Of a stretch of DNA of 64,000 nucleotides, positions 49,489-61,742 are shown one piece after another. Positions within the stretch are counted from its first letter, which is position 1, and every line of letters starts with the position of its first letter. Source of the DNA: Anaeramoeba flamelloides (taxonomy: Eukaryota; Metamonada; Anaeramoebidae); contig JANTQA010000023.1 of NCBI GenBank assembly GCA_027625915.1, positions 9,920,001 through 9,984,000 on the forward strand, in the 5' to 3' direction. Both the position numbers and the translations under genes were made by a program. The notes beneath the pieces were generated by a model. It searched no databases. It was given only the letters and a program-made list of their open reading frames with translations, and had not been told where the DNA came from.

Positions 49489-52400
49489 ATGGAAAATAAT
49501 TTTTTAAAGGTTATCAACATTTTTGATAAGTCTTCACAGTCCAGCACTGAGAAAATCACCATCAAAACAAACCCACAAACCCAACTAAGTCGCAAACCTA
49601 AAATTATAAACCTTGATCCAGAACCAAAGAACACCACCAACCAAACACCAAAAACAAAAACAATTCCTCCTCCAAATTATTTTAGATTGCAATTGTCAAC
49701 ACCAGAACCACAAATTAATTATGCTGTTGTAGATTTGTCACTCAAAAAAACAAAAATTCCACAACAAAAAAAAATTCAAAGTAAAGTTTCTTCCGTCAAT
49801 GAGAATAAGATCACCCAAAAACAAAAATACAGAAACCCAACAAAAATAATAACAAAGCCAACAACAAGAACCAAATTGCTTAAAACTATACCAATAAACA
49901 CAAATCCAAAACCAAAGATAAACACAAAATCAAACTTAAGTTCAAAAACTAAAACAAAACCAAAAAATGCAATCAAAACAGAAAAGTCTTTTCTTTTTTT
50001 AAATACAGATCACTCTCGAGAAATTTTAACAAACGAAAAACAAAAAACCTTTCAAATTTTCATTTCCGGTCTCAACTTTGATTCGCAAGAACAAGACGTT
50101 CTGAATTATTTTTCAAAATACGATCGAGCAATGTAATTCCACATTTTTTTTTTTTTTTAACACTTTCTCTTTTTTGTAGATTTTGAAATCGTGTTTATTA
50201 TAATTTACCTTCTTTTCAAATTTCACTGAATTTATTTTAACAAATGTTACACACCTCGAATTTTTCTGTGAATTAAAAATACCCTTCAATTTTTTTAATT
50301 TCCTTTTTCGAATATAATAATTTGTTTTGTTTGAAGACACAAACTTTTTACAAAAATAAGCACACAAAAAAATACCAACCACTAGAGTTGGATTCTGTCA
50401 GGTCAAAAACACGACTGGTTTGTACTTTTGAAAATTTCTGAAAAATAAATTATTTTCACAATTTTCACGCGTTTCGATTTCTGAAGAAACACCCAAGAAA
50501 CTGATAAGTGCTTGTTAGAAAACCAAAATTTTTGTTTGTAATATCCTTTTTTAAAATTATTCTTGTTTGACAAGAAAGAAAAAACAAACAATTTCAAAAG
50601 CAACCATGCTTTTTTTTGTCTTTTCTTTTTTTGCAAATATCGGAAATGAGAAAATCATTTAAGGCACACAGATCCATTCCAGGTATCTGGTAAATAATTT
50701 TTACTCACCACTTTCCTTTGAGAATAGATTGAACAAGGAGAGAAGAATTGACCAAAAAATTCTCAAAAACAAAATTTTCCAACTTTTTCAATATTTTTTT
50801 GCTTTTTTTTCTCCAAATTTTTTCTGGGAATTTACTTTTTTTAATTATACTTCGATACATTTGCTGTTTCGAAAGAAAAAGAAAATTAAAGTTTGAATGG
50901 AAAATATTTTTCAATTAAAAAGAAAACAAAAAAGTAAAACGAAAAATGTCGAAAAAATGAATAATTTTACTATCTAACACTACAAGAACAGCACAAAAAT
51001 TGTGTAAATCATTTTTAACTTGACAACACTTTTGTTTTTATGTAATTATTTCAATTTTTGAAAGTAATTAAAAGATCAAAATCCAATAACTTCAATTTTT
51101 AAAGTTTTTACAATTGCAACTTTTCATAACTTGCATTTAAAATATCTTTTTTCTTTTTAATTTTCTTAAAACCAGTTTCAGATTTTTAAAAAGTAAATAT
51201 ATATTTTTAATCTGGATAACTTTCAAAAATTTCAAACAAATTTCGGAAGGAATCTTTTTAAATAAAATTTTTTTTCCCTTTTTTATGTCTTTAAAACACC
51301 TTTATCAAGTATTTGAAATTTCAAAAAATATGAGAGGATACTAGAAACTAAAATATTGCAGACTGTGAGGCTGAAAGCTCCAAAAAGTCATGAAAGTATT
51401 TTTCTGGATTGTGATGTTCTTGCAGTGAAAAATTTAAGAAACTAAATTAATAATAAACCCCATTCCAAAAATTTGGACACACCCAAAATCAAAAATAGGC
51501 AAAAAGTAACACATTTTGAGGATTAAAATAAGTATCTCAAGAAAAAAAGAAGATGCAGTAGAAATTGTTTCCCATTTTAAATTCGAATAAAAGTCACAAA
51601 AAAAGTTTGAATGACACTCAAAAAATAGTTTGTTAATGCAGTGGCTAGCTAGTTTTTAGAGAAACTATTTTTCATAACTGCAATTTTCCTATCTATAATA
51701 GAAAAATTTCATCTCCATTTCCCAGAAATTTGTTTGATCACAATTGATCGAAAAAACCAAGCCGAATTTCCTAAAAAGCAATTACTATCTGTTGAAAAGC
51801 AAATTAAATAAAATTTTCATTCCTCTTTCATATAAAAAATTATTTCAAAAATCTGATCCAAGTTAAATTTTTTAATACGCTAAAACTAGGCTTTATTATA
51901 ATTTTCCTATTTTTAATTGGATCATTAATGATTTATTTAATATTTTGGATTTTGACTTTTTTTTTTTAAAGAAAAAACACCGAAAATTTTGTAAAATTTA
52001 TTTTTTCTATTAACAGTATATTTGGAATGATGATTAATTGATTTGGATTTACTTTTGGAAAATTTTATTGGATTGGTGAATTTTCTTTTTTTTTTTTTTT
52101 GGGTTTTTTAACACGTTTTATTTGAGATATAGACAAAGTAATCAAAAATTTCAAGAACCACTAGGTGAACCCTTGACACTTTTCACCTAATTTACAAACC
52201 TTAATTTTATACACAGAATATGAAAAAAACACAAGATCTTTTACAAACTGACAGATCTAAAATTTAATTTTTTTTTTAAGTTTTTTACTTTCTTTCCTCT
52301 TGAAAATTATTTTTAATTTCTTCAATTTTATTTCACAAAATTCTTTTATTATCAAATTTAAATAATTACTGTTAATAGTTCAGCAAAATTGGTTTATAAT

Positions 52401-52868
52401 AAAAATGGGAAAAAAACAGGACAGGCCTTTGTAACATATCGTACACAAGAAGAAGCAAACCGCGCTGTACACTTTTATCATAAACAAACAATGATGTCTA
52501 GATGGCTATGGGTTCGACTATCTAATGATGATCGAAAAATAACTCGCCCTAAAAAAAAGTTCCGTTCAAACAAACCAAGAAAATCTACAAGAAAAGTCCC
52601 TAAAGTAAAAAAAAACAAAATAATTTCAATAGATAATAATACGACAAATAATAATAATAAGAAGAATAATAAGAATAAGAATTATAACAACCAGGTTAAT
52701 AATAGTTATAGCAACATTATTATTAACACCGATAATGAAAAAAGCAATTTAAATACTATTAATAGCAATATTAAACAAAACAAAAATCATTTTTCAAATC
52801 AAACACAATCAAAACCACCCAAAAATATTGGATCAAAATTAATTGATTTGACAGCATTGTTCAAATAA
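49489..52868 (+). CDS. RNA-recognition-motif protein split by a 2.2-kb intron
   Basis: Exon 1 is 49489-50132 and exon 2 is 52379-52868. The intron is 2246 nt, donor GTAATT, acceptor AATAG. The join restores one RRM: RNP2 in FQIFISGL (~188-195), helix EQDVLNYFSKYDRA, junction Ile215, SAKLVYNKNGKKTGQAFVTY with RNP1 (~226-235), helix TQEEANRAVHFY and final strand SRWLWVRLS. Neither ORF alone shows a full domain. The protein is 377 residues; the 180-residue N-terminus is Lys/Thr/Pro/Asn-rich and the C-terminus is Asn-rich. The ATG at 49489 (MENNFLKVIN) is the first Met; the longer frame upstream begins only at a TTG. It likely binds RNA or acts in RNP assembly, but no specific subfamily is recognised. 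The intron contains a TA-inserted MITE. Confidence 0.85.
51785..52016. mobile_element. TA-inserted MITE, CTGTTAATTG family, copy 3, in RRM intron
   Basis: The 232-bp element begins CTATCTGTTGAAAAGCAAAT and ends TATTTTTTCTATTAACAG, with TA on both sides. It is the most diverged of the three copies. It sits 360 bp before the exon 2 acceptor. Confidence 0.62.
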
Positions 52869-52869
52869 A

Positions 52870-53480
52870 AGAATTTTTTCTTTTTTAATACATTTTTAAT
52901 TATCCTAAAACCAATAATTGATTTATGATTTAATAAGTTCTTTTTTCTTTCTCCCCCCCCCCCCCTTTTTTTTTTTTTGTATTAAAACAAAATTAATTAA
53001 TTTCAACATTTTGTTTGAAATGATAATTATAATAAAATTGATTTTGTTTAAAAGAAAACGAAAAAATAAATACAATATTAAAAAAATTTAAATTTTTTTT
53101 TGGAATCAATAATAATAACAATGGTTATTTTAGGATCATTGGCAAGTGATAGCCATTTTTCAAATTGCGAAATTAGTACAATATTTTTTAAAGACATCTG
53201 CACTATTTCTTCCGTTACTTTTCAACGAAAACTTCTGATGAAAAAATCGATACATCGCTATTTTTAAAAAACCAATTCAAGATCATTGGAAAATACTTTT
53301 ATAATTATTAATACAAATATTCATCAGTATGTAGGAATGAATCAAAATTTACATGGTATACAAGAATAGAAGTCCACACTTTTCTGTTAGTTTGGGAGAT
53401 TTAACATTTAATACTCATGAGAATAGCTTGATTTTTGATTATTTAAAGATCAAAAAAAATCTAACAATAAATTTCGTTTA
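52870..53480. other. Intergenic DNA
   Basis: A C13 homopolymer lies at 52953-52965, very rare in this AT-rich context, directly followed by a T run. No gene is present. Confidence 0.4.
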
Positions 53481-53481
53481 A

Positions 53482-54935
53482 GTGATTAGCATCACCATGA
53501 ATTTGTCTATAATTAAAGTATTTTGTAATTGGGTATGAATGACATTAGTGGTACATTGTACACATGGTTTATGTAATTTCTGTGACTTCTGTTACTCTAA
53601 AAAATATATTATAAACATTATTGTATGATAAATTAATGCCTTTTTTATTAATGATCATATTTAGAAATTATTATTTAAATTATTTTTTTAATTAATTTTC
53701 TAAAATCTAAAAATAGAAACTCAAATAATAGTTATCCAGAATTTAATAATTGTATCTCGTGAACTTCCAAAAATAACTTTATTTTTATTTTTTTAATTGA
53801 GAGATTTACTCAATAATCATCAAATCAAACACCCAAAAACTGGTTAGTTTTCTTTCCTTTTGATAAAGCTATTTATAACACCAGTATATTTCCAATATAT
53901 CATAAATAATTTGCCAAAAGAATCTATTGGTTAATTATTTTAATTTTTTAAAAAAATTGGATTTTTAGTCATTAATCAACATTACACAACAAATTTAAGA
54001 AAATTTTTATTTTTTTTTGAAAAAACAAACTAAAAAAAATGATAAACCATAAATTTTTTTCATAGACATATTGATATTCGTTATTTTCAGAAAAAAGATC
54101 TTTATTAAATAATACTCCATTGTTTATGATTATTATTGGTTTTTTTTTTTTTTTTTTTTTTGTTTTTTAAGAAATAAATCTTTTAGTTTTTTGTTAAAGT
54201 CTCTAAACATAAAAAACCGAAGAGAAAGATGGATAGAAGAAATATAAATTTTCACTAGATCTTAATCAACCATTTATGTTTTTTATTATAAAAAAATCGA
54301 AAAGTGTAGTTATTAGATAGTTATATTTCTTATGTGAGTTTAAAGAGGGAGTAGTAAAATAACTTTTTAACAATGTTTTTATTTAGACAAAATTATCTAC
54401 TTTTTTTGAGAATAATTTAGTTTTAATACATTTATTAGAATTTAAAAATTCTGTCTAGCTTTAAAGATCTAAATAAGAACTTGAAAAAAATTTTTATATT
54501 TTTTTTAATTTTTTTGCAATTAATTTTTTTTTATTAAAGATCCTCACATTTTCAAAAAAATATTAACTGAGACAATTTGGTCATATTTTTTGAGAATAAG
54601 ATTCTATTTTTCTTTTTTGGTGTCATAAATATCATCATATAGAGAAAATTTTATTGTTATTTTCTCAACTTCACACAAATAAAAACAGATATTTTGCAAC
54701 TTCAGAAAATTACTATTGCTGTACAAACCTTTTAATTAGTGGCCAAATGAAGATTTTTTATAAAATTCTTGTAGTTATTTACTAATATAACAATGATTTT
54801 TCATTGAAGAGATCAATAAATAGGACTAATCTATTAATGTATTTTTAGAGGCATTTGAACCATACCACACTAATGCTATTAAAAATCAATAAATATATAC
54901 TTTAATCTTAGACTTCTCCCTAGTAGACATTAACC
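53482..54935. mobile_element. Non-autonomous DNA transposon, family A, copy 3 (~1.45 kb)
   Basis: The left end GTGATTAGCATCACC, GTCTATAATTAAAGTA, GAATGACATTAGTG is mirrored on the right at 54870-54935 (CACTAATGCTATTAAAAATC, TATACTTTAATCTTAGACTT, CTCCCTAGTAGACATTAACC). The first 520 bp align with copy 2; the remainder is additional and carries no intact ORF. This is the longest copy and therefore the best place to look for transposase relics. Confidence 0.58.
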
Positions 54936-55169
54936 CCTTTAAACTCTAACATTTTAATATACTTTGAAATAACTGATATTTTTTTTTTAAAAAAATATTT
55001 TATAGGGGTAACAAGCAACGTAAAAACTTTCAGTTTTTTTATCAAATTCACTCTCTCAGAGAAAAATTTAAAAACAATTTCTAATTTAATTTGAAATTGA
55101 TAACAAATTTCATTTTGAAATTTGTGTTATGATCCTCTAATTTAATCCCATACTTCAAATTAATAACTA

Positions 55170-55365
55170 CAGCCACTTTTACTTAAAATAAAAGAACACT
55201 CAACGAAATTTTAGGTACAAAAAAAATCTCAAATTTAGGCACAAAATTCATATTTCGAATAAAAAATTTTTGTAAAAAAACAATTCAAAAAAATGTGCTT
55301 TAATTTGAGATTTTGTTGTGACTTAAATTTCGTTGAACTTTATGCCTTACAATTGGAACTGACTG
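55170..55365. mobile_element. TA-inserted MITE, CAGTCAGTT family, copy 4
   Basis: The 196-bp element begins CAGCCACTTTTAC and ends ACAATTGGAACTGACTG, flanked by TA. Inner arms AAAAAATCTCAAATTTAGGC and GTGCTTTAATTTGAGATTTT pair. Confidence 0.78.
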
Positions 55366-56936
55366 TATTAATATTAATAACATGAACCTATTTTTTAGGG
55401 GAATTCTACCCTGAAAATTCAAGTTAAAAAAATACTATTAAATAAAATTCCTTTAGATTTTTTTTTATTATGAATTTAATACAAACCAAATAAATGAATG
55501 TTTGTTTCTAATTATGTATTAATACAAATAATATTCAAACCAATAAAAAATCATTATATTTTGATTTTTGAAAAGAATTTATCATTAGATAATTACTAAA
55601 ACTCTTTTTTATTATTTGCCTTTTTATCAAATTGTTAAGGCACTCAAAAATAATTTATAAATTACAATAAAAATTATTATATACAAAAATTACCTGTTAA
55701 AAATTATGAAAAAAATATTTTCAAAATTAAAATATTTTATTATTCAAATAGCTCTTTTTAAATAATACTTTTTTTTTCAAGTCAAATACTTGTATAATAG
55801 ATTTACTAAGATTCTTTTGAATTAATGTTTTTTCTTTTTAGAAATCATTGCAATTTCGTTAATTATTTCAAATAACCCCAAAATTTGGATTTTTAGAGAA
55901 TCATTATTTCATTTTATAATTACCATTAGATTTTCTATAAAAATTTGAACATTTTCACTTATAAAATTGGATTTTTATAATGCGAAAATATATTATTTAT
56001 CAAATCATAGAGGTGATAAATGAACTCCATTGGCTACAAACTACTACCATTCCCGAGGTAATTTTTTAAAATGGGTTTTTTAATAAATTTATTCAAAATA
56101 AAGCTAACAAGTTTTTAACTAATCAAGTTAATGCATTTGTTGTATCGAAACTTGTACACTAAATATCTTGATTTCAATTTTCTTTCTGAAAATTTTAATC
56201 AAATCTAAATAATACCTAAAAGAAATTCCTTTAAAATAGCTTTTTTTGAATTCTAAATTGTTTTTTTAATCTTTAAAAATTTGAAATGGGATCAATTGAT
56301 AAATATTTTTTCAAAAGTTTGAGGAAAATTTCGTTTATAAAGAATCCACCAGAGTTTAGTGCTCTCTTCCCCAATTTTTCAGAATAAAAAAAAGCTTTTA
56401 TTTTACAAGAAAATTTAACAATTTTTTTTCAAAAGTTAGTGATCCAATTTATTATTATTTTTTTTGTTTGATCGAACTTTATTTTGTGTGTTAATAAATC
56501 ATTTTCTAAATAATAATTTGAAAACGATAGTATCAAAAAATGTTTGAGCAAAACAATATCTAGTAATAAAAGATAGGTTAAATAAGGTTTAAATAATTAT
56601 TTTGATTTTTTTGAAAACAAATACTCTTTTTCTAGCAATATAATTCTGAGTGTATTCAAATTTTTTTCAATAAGTTTATATTTTTATGTGTCTATTTGAC
56701 TTATAATAAGCTTCTTTTTTACTTTGGAAAAAATTTGTGTGTTTAGATTTAAATCAAGAATATACTGTCCTTTGAATTAAAAAAGGGAAAAATTTTCTCT
56801 TCAATTTCAATTACCTTTTTCAAATATAGTCCGAAATCACAAATTAATTCTTTAAAAAAATAATTTATAAAAGAAAAATCTGGAAAAGTAAGCGAAAATT
56901 TTCGCCCATTTAAGATTCAATTATCAGATTTTAATT
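55366..56936. other. Intergenic DNA
   Basis: This is 1.5 kb of AT-rich sequence with no recognised gene, RNA or bounded repeat. Confidence 0.4.
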
Positions 56937-57998
56937 TTTTTTTTGAAATTAAGTAGATTTTTTCGAACAAATTAATCAAAACTTAGTGATTTTATTTTTA
57001 AAGTGTATTTTTGTCCACTTCCTTTCATAGATATAAGATTTCTATTCTTCTTTGAAAGAAAATAATTTTTTAATGAAATAATTCGGAAATAAACTATTTT
57101 TCAGTCAAAGGAGCCCAGTTGTAATGGAAAAATACACCCGTTTAAAGGGTTTGCATAGCTATTAGAAGAAAAAATTTATTTTAAAAATTTTCAAAATTGA
57201 AATCATTTTTTCACATTTCTGCATATTTTTGCTCATTTTTCTTCGATTTTTTTTAAAAAACGTCATTCAGTTGCACAAAATTTTTTTATTGCAAGATCAA
57301 TAGTCACTTGGTAAAAACGTGTTATTCTAAGGTTATCGAAACCATGTAAAGATTGTTGAGAAATCTATTGATTTCTATTGTAATTCAATTTGATCTTTGA
57401 TCATGATATTTGTTTAATAAATGTGAAAAATTTTCACTTCATTTTCATTTCATTTTTCAAATAGAGACCAAAATACCAACACACTTCGTTTTGGGGCTTA
57501 ATTTCTAAAAGAAAAGTATGGAAAATGAAGTGAAAAATGTTTCATATTTATTATTCAAATACCAGTAGAAGTTCAAAACGAACATCCTTGTTTTTCTCAA
57601 TGGGGCCTTAAAGTTTTGAGTTTTTCAATTTTTAAGAAAATCTATTGATTAATTAGTTTTCTTTCAGACATGTATCAACAATTCTTTGATGTGTATTATT
57701 CTGTTTATTTCTTATTTGTTCTTCAAAGGTCAATTGTATAAAATAATTGATATTTGAAAAAAACATTGGGCCCCTTTGACTGAAACAGAGTTTATGTTAA
57801 ATTTTGAACTTCTAAAATGAAGAAAAATGGTGCAACCTTTTTTAAAAACTATAATTAATTTCTGGAAATAGCATTCAAAAGTGTGTTTGATCTTTTGCAA
57901 ATCAATTTTTTACTTCTTTTTTCAATTTGAAGATGTGTATAATTTTTTTTAATTTGTTAGTAAAATTATTTCGAGCATTTTTTTAGTTGACAATTCCC
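56937..57998. mobile_element. Right part of a GGGACTAG/TTAA-family element, split by a second element
   Basis: 56.94-57.09 and 57.79-57.998 kb align end to end with 39.61-39.96 kb. The right terminus AATTCCC is followed by TTAA (57999-58002), as in the 38.7-kb element. The left terminus is missing. A 701-bp TA-inserted element interrupts it at 57092-57792. Confidence 0.6.
57092..57792. mobile_element. TA-inserted element, CAGTCAAAGG family, copy 3, nested
   Basis: The left end is AACTATTTTTCAGTCAAAGG and the right end CCTTTGACTGAAACAGAGTT, matching 17 of 20 positions as inverted repeats. TA flanks both sides (57090-57091, 57793-57794). The related uninterrupted sequence at 39.75 kb reads GGAAATATGTTGAATTTTG, while here GGAAA-TA-[element]-TA-TGTTAAATTTTG is seen, so the TA duplication is confirmed by an empty-site comparison. 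701 bp, no ORF. Confidence 0.85.
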
Positions 57999-58157
57999 TT
58001 AAAAGTTTAATTGTAATAATTTTAAATATGAAGAAACAAACCACAAACAAACGAGGAGTTGACATTTTGAAAAATAGGTCTTCTCTTTGTTATAAATCAT
58101 CTAATTTTGTCACATAAAAGTAATGCTACATTTCATTTTTTTATTAAAAATTTATCA

Positions 58158-60046
58158 ATGAGTGTTTCTTTTCGTTCCGTTTTTGAGCAACTTTTTAATA
58201 ACCAACGGCTTTCTGATCTAATTTTTTTTGTTGGAAAAGAGAATAAACAATACTACGTGCACAATCTTCTTTTATCTTTATCATCGAATTTTTTTGCACA
58301 ACATTTAAATAACCAAATAAATGAAGAAGAAGAAAACAAAAAAGAAAAGGAAAATGGAAATACAAAGAAAATGACAAAAAAACAAGATCTTATAATCTCA
58401 GGTTTTGGAAAAATAAGTTTTCAAGAACAAAAAGAAACGATGGTTATGGATATTGAAATGAATAATCAAAAAGAAATTAATAAAGAAAAAGAAATTGAGC
58501 TAGAAAAAGAAAAAGAAAAAGAAAAAGAAAAAGAAAAAGAAAAAGAAAAAGAAAAACAAAAACAAAAACAGGTTGTTCGATTACCAGACACAAATCCTGA
58601 GATCTTTGAAATCATCTTAAAATTTTGTTATTCACACCAAATTAATGAATTAATAAACCACGAAAACGCCTTGGGACTATTATTTAGTGCTAACGTTTTC
58701 CAAATGAAAGAACTAATTCAAATTTGTATCGCTTTTATTCACGACAACTTGAATGAGAGCAACTGTTTTGAAACGTTACAAATAGCTGTCACATTAAAAC
58801 TGAATCTATTAGCAAACGACATTTTGAATTGGATCTCAAAAAAAGTAAGTACGGTATTTGAAAAGCCAATGGTCTGTAACCAGCTAAGAAGATTAGCAAT
58901 GATCTCATTAATTCGTAGCTTATATTCGGACCATCGAAGCAGTATCTTAGTTTTCAGAAGGATCGTTGAATGGGCACGAGAAAAGTGCGCTCAACAGAAA
59001 TTGGAAATAAACACAAAGAATTTGAAAAAGGAAGTTAGTCCTCTTTTAACTTATTTAAGACTTGAAAATTTCTCAAGAGAGGAAATACACGAAGTATTGT
59101 CTTGTGGCTTTTTTGAATTCTCCTCAAAAGAAACATCAAATTTAATAAACTCTTTAAACCAAGAACCAGACTCAATTAACAAAATGGAAAACGAGCTGCC
59201 ATCAAACAAAATAGCCAAAGAAAACACCAACCAACAAAATCAAAAAAATTTAAATACCTCAAGTTTGTTCTTCACTTTTTACTTTTTACTTTTAATTTTG
59301 TCCAGAGAATTAATCAATTTTTGTTTTTTCTAATCATTATTTTACTTTGAATTTTCAATAATTTTAATTCTAATTCGAACATTTTGGTTTCAACCATTCT
59401 CTAAAATTACCAACCTTAAGAAGAAATTGGAAGAAAATCTTCTGTTCCTTTTAAATCATTAAATTCAAAAATATTTGATGCAGAAACTGAAACTGAAACT
59501 CGATCGGAAATGGAAACTGAAACTGTATCAAAAATGGAAACAGAAAAAATCAATCAACAAACAACCCCAATGACCAACCTAAATGATAACAAAAATGAAA
59601 TCGAAATAGATTTAAAGCAGGCATCACAAAGTATTTCGTTCACTAAAAATAATCATCAAAACACACAACAACAAAATTTAACTAATCAAAACTTTACAGT
59701 AAACCAAAATAATGTACAAATTTCAATTCAAAAGGAATTACAAAATAACCAAATTGGGTTTCATAACCAACAAGTATTAAACCACCACAACCAACAACAG
59801 CAACAGCAACAGCAACAAGAATCATTGAATTTTAATCAAAAAGCTTTAAAAAAGCAAGAGATCCATATTTCTATAAAGCCTAACAATTTTCCACAGCAAC
59901 AACAACAAATCCAACAACAACAACAACAACAACTTTCACAATTAGGGTTCCAAAATAATTTTTCAAATAATTTACCACATTTCTTTTCAGCACAAAACCC
60001 CAATTTTAATCAATTCCAACAAATAAACCAAAATAAAAAAAATTAA
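58158..60046 (+). CDS. BTB-BACK protein with Lys/Glu insert and Gln/Asn-rich tail
   Basis: The start is ATG at 58158 (MSVSFRSVFE); the frame extends upstream only to a TTG. The BTB fold begins SVFEQLFNNQRLSDLIFFVG, with VHNLLLSLSSNFFAQHLNNQ. It is interrupted by a ~95-residue Lys/Glu-rich insert encoded by (GAAAAA)n, and resumes at VVRLPDTNPEIFEIILKFCY and NALGLLFSANVFQMKELI. A BACK-like helical region follows (CFETLQIAVTLKL.., SILVFRRIVEWAREK.., KKEVSPLLTYLRLENFSREE). Such proteins are usually cullin-3 adaptors. The first frame ends at 59333 in a hydrophobic stretch that looks like intron read-through. A 221-nt intron (59263-59483; donor GTTTGT, acceptor TGCAG) would join it in phase to the Gln/Asn-rich frame ending at 60046, giving 555 residues. 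The donor is non-standard for this window, so the join is tentative; the BTB-BACK part is firm. Confidence 0.78.
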
Positions 60047-60411
60047 ATTAGTTTTATAGTAAAAATTCAGATTTGTTAATTTCTAAATAATTATTGTTTT
60101 TTTTCTGTAAATATCTCTTGTTTTATTTTCCAAGACTTTCAAATTATTTCTCATTATTATTGAAACACCCTTGAAATATAAAGTCTTTTTAGATCAATTG
60201 AATAGAAGAGATACTCGGAAAAATATTTATATTTCGTCTTATTTTTATTGTATTCTCTATTTTTCTTTTAATTTCTTTATTTTTTTTTCAGATATTTTTT
60301 GAATATTGGGCACTAGTCGATTTTCTTTGAATCCTTCAAGAGATTTATTGCCAGATTTTACTTTTTAACTCATTAAGGTATACTTATTTAATAGAGTATT
60401 TTAAAATAATA

Positions 60412-60584
60412 CAGTCAGTTCAACTTTTAATACACAAACTTTCAACGAAATTTAAGACAGAAAAAAAATCTCAAATTAAAGAACTACATTTTTTGGAATT
60501 TTTTTAAACAAATTATTTTACTAGAATTTGAATTTTGTGTCTTAAATTTCATTGAAGTTTGTGCATTAAATTTGGATCTGATAG
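60412..60584. mobile_element. TA-inserted MITE, CAGTCAGTT family, copy 5
   Basis: The 173-bp element begins CAGTCAGTTCAAC and ends AAATTTGGATCTGATAG, flanked by TA. It is shorter because part of the right arm is deleted. It lies ~370 bp past the BTB gene's last codon. Confidence 0.75.
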
Positions 60585-61742
60585 TAAGGTTTACATCCTC
60601 TTAGAAGTTTTTAAATTTAAACCTTTTCTAATTACCATGAGTTGTATAAGAAATGAAAAACAAAGAGTTTTTAGGGTAAGAATCTGAAATTACAATAAAA
60701 GAAGAAAAAGAATTAAAAAAAAATATATAAAGTATCATGGGGAAATGAATAATAATGATGTATCACCAAAGATAACATTTCAAAAATACATATTTCATTA
60801 GTTCTTTTTTATTAAATACTTGATTAAATTTTTATAAAAAACTCTAACCAATACCTTATATACCTTAACCGACCTGAAAAAATGGGTTTTTGATCCCTAT
60901 TTTCAATATATTTCAATTGAATTGACTATTTTAAAAAATTTGAGAATTTGACTAATTTTGAAATTTGATACAATTTGAAAAGTAATAATTTTCACAAAAA
61001 GTATTCTCAAAAAATCACAAAAAGTTAATTTCATCTAAATTGGATATAAATTTTGATTTTTGTAAAATATATAAATCAATTCTTCATAGTCAAGTATTTT
61101 AATTTTGTTTCCTTTTACAAATAATCGTCAAGATACTGATAAATTAAAATATCTTTAATAAAATTTTTCGTTCAATTTCCTTTTTTGAAATCAATTAACC
61201 TAATGAAGAAAACAACTTCAGCAAAAAAATCTTTTGAAAGTCAAATCAATTTTTTAAAGTTTCTCTTCATATTTAAACGAATAGAATAATTTAATCAAAG
61301 CTTGTGTAAAAAAATTTGTAAAATGGGATTTGAAATAAAAATTTTGTTAAATTTTTTGGAATTTATCAATATTTGAAAGTTAAAAAAATAATTTGATTCA
61401 ATTTTATTTTTATCTTTTGAGATTTAAATAATCGGATATCTCAAAGATAAATTTATCTATTAAAGGCCCATAATTACATTTTAATCTTTGTTTATCTTTT
61501 TTTAAATCACAAATGAAAATTGATTTAAAACTTTTTCAATTTTTAATTACGATAGATTAACAAAATAATCTAGTTTTAAAACTACATATCAATTTCTTTC
61601 AACAATATACCAAAATTCAGGAAGAGTAAAACTCTTTTCAAAAAAGAAGTTGGAATGGTTAATTGTTTTTTTTCGTATCTTTTCAAGAATCCAAGATAAC
61701 AGCTTGTCATTTTTTACTTTTTTTCACAAAAGTATTTTTAAA
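60585..61742. other. Intergenic DNA upstream of the Ser/Asp-rich gene
   Basis: No gene or bounded repeat is recognised. The right end should hold the promoter of the gene starting at 61743. Confidence 0.35.
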
